Of a stretch of DNA of 64,000 nucleotides, positions 63,760 through 64,000 are shown in pieces. The notes under the pieces are model-generated. The model worked only from the letters and a program-made list of their open reading frames with translations. It was not told where the DNA came from and did no database searches. Made by a program: the position numbers and the translations under genes. Location: NCBI RefSeq assembly GCF_034702125.1, contig NC_085872.1:31893376-31957375 (forward strand), given 5' to 3'. Source of the DNA: Engraulis encrasicolus (lineage: Eukaryota; Chordata; Actinopteri; Clupeiformes; Engraulidae). Position 1 is the first letter of the stretch, and each line of letters begins with the position of its first letter.

Positions 63760-64000
63760 TGAAACGCATGAGGACCCAGCAGAAACACACACACCTGTTT
63801 ATAATAGATTAGCCAAGGACACAGGTGTTACAGGGGGAAGTGTGGCAGCAGAGACGCTCGAGCATGGGCATGAGGGCTCCTGAGGGAAATCAGAGCGCAC
63901 AGGAGTGTGACGCCTCCAAGAATTACACTCACACTCACTCTCATCCTGGAGCAGGCCATTTATATTCACTGCGATCTGACATGATGAAACAGCATAAGCA

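Overview
This is nuclear DNA from a ray-finned fish, probably a teleost. Genes are split by GT-AG introns, AC/AG microsatellites are very dense (several exceed 100 bp), and there are tRNA-headed SINEs, an L2-like LINE, RTE-like tails and many short hAT-type elements. The species cannot be fixed from the sequence. No prokaryotic, organellar or viral gene was seen.

Four host genes are supported. (1) mtnr1a, exon 1 only, at 19,719-19,902 on the minus strand; it ends at a consensus donor at the position where melatonin receptor genes carry their single intron. Exon 2 is not found, so the left 19.7 kb is probably intron 1. (2) and (3) Two tandem paralogues on the plus strand, at 36,981-38,375 (464 aa) and 42,296-43,684 (462 aa). 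They encode secreted proteins of a family I cannot name; each has an uninterrupted coding region and a splice acceptor a few bases before the ATG. (4) fat1, the 3' part of the giant protocadherin gene on the minus strand, 13 coding exons from 63,621 down to 47,146. The exons join in frame through the last cadherin repeats, a laminin G domain, five EGF-like modules, a membrane segment and a cytoplasmic tail ending in HTEV. In mammals MTNR1A lies just downstream of FAT1 in the same orientation, and that order is kept here, with the two unnamed genes between them.

Layout. 1-19.7 kb: repeat-rich probable mtnr1a intron with a 1.27-kb inverted-repeat element, three hAT-type elements with clear 8-bp target duplications, two copies of a hairpin family, a dead L2-like LINE (9.14-12.95 kb) and many microsatellites. 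19.7-36 kb: upstream of mtnr1a, with microsatellites, a motif-dense possible regulatory island near 26.0 kb, a 1.5-kb transposon with about 105-bp terminal repeats (27.6-29.2 kb), a foldback element and an RTE-like tandem repeat block. 36-43.7 kb: the paralogue pair. 43.9-44.8 kb: a DNA element. 46-64 kb: fat1, whose introns carry a mariner-type miniature element, two SINEs, a TTAA-flanked element and long dinucleotide tracts.

The genes do not form an operon or a joint pathway. FAT1 is an adhesion and polarity receptor and MTNR1A is a melatonin GPCR. The most novel content is the unnamed secreted-protein pair and several transposable-element families whose ends can be placed to the base.
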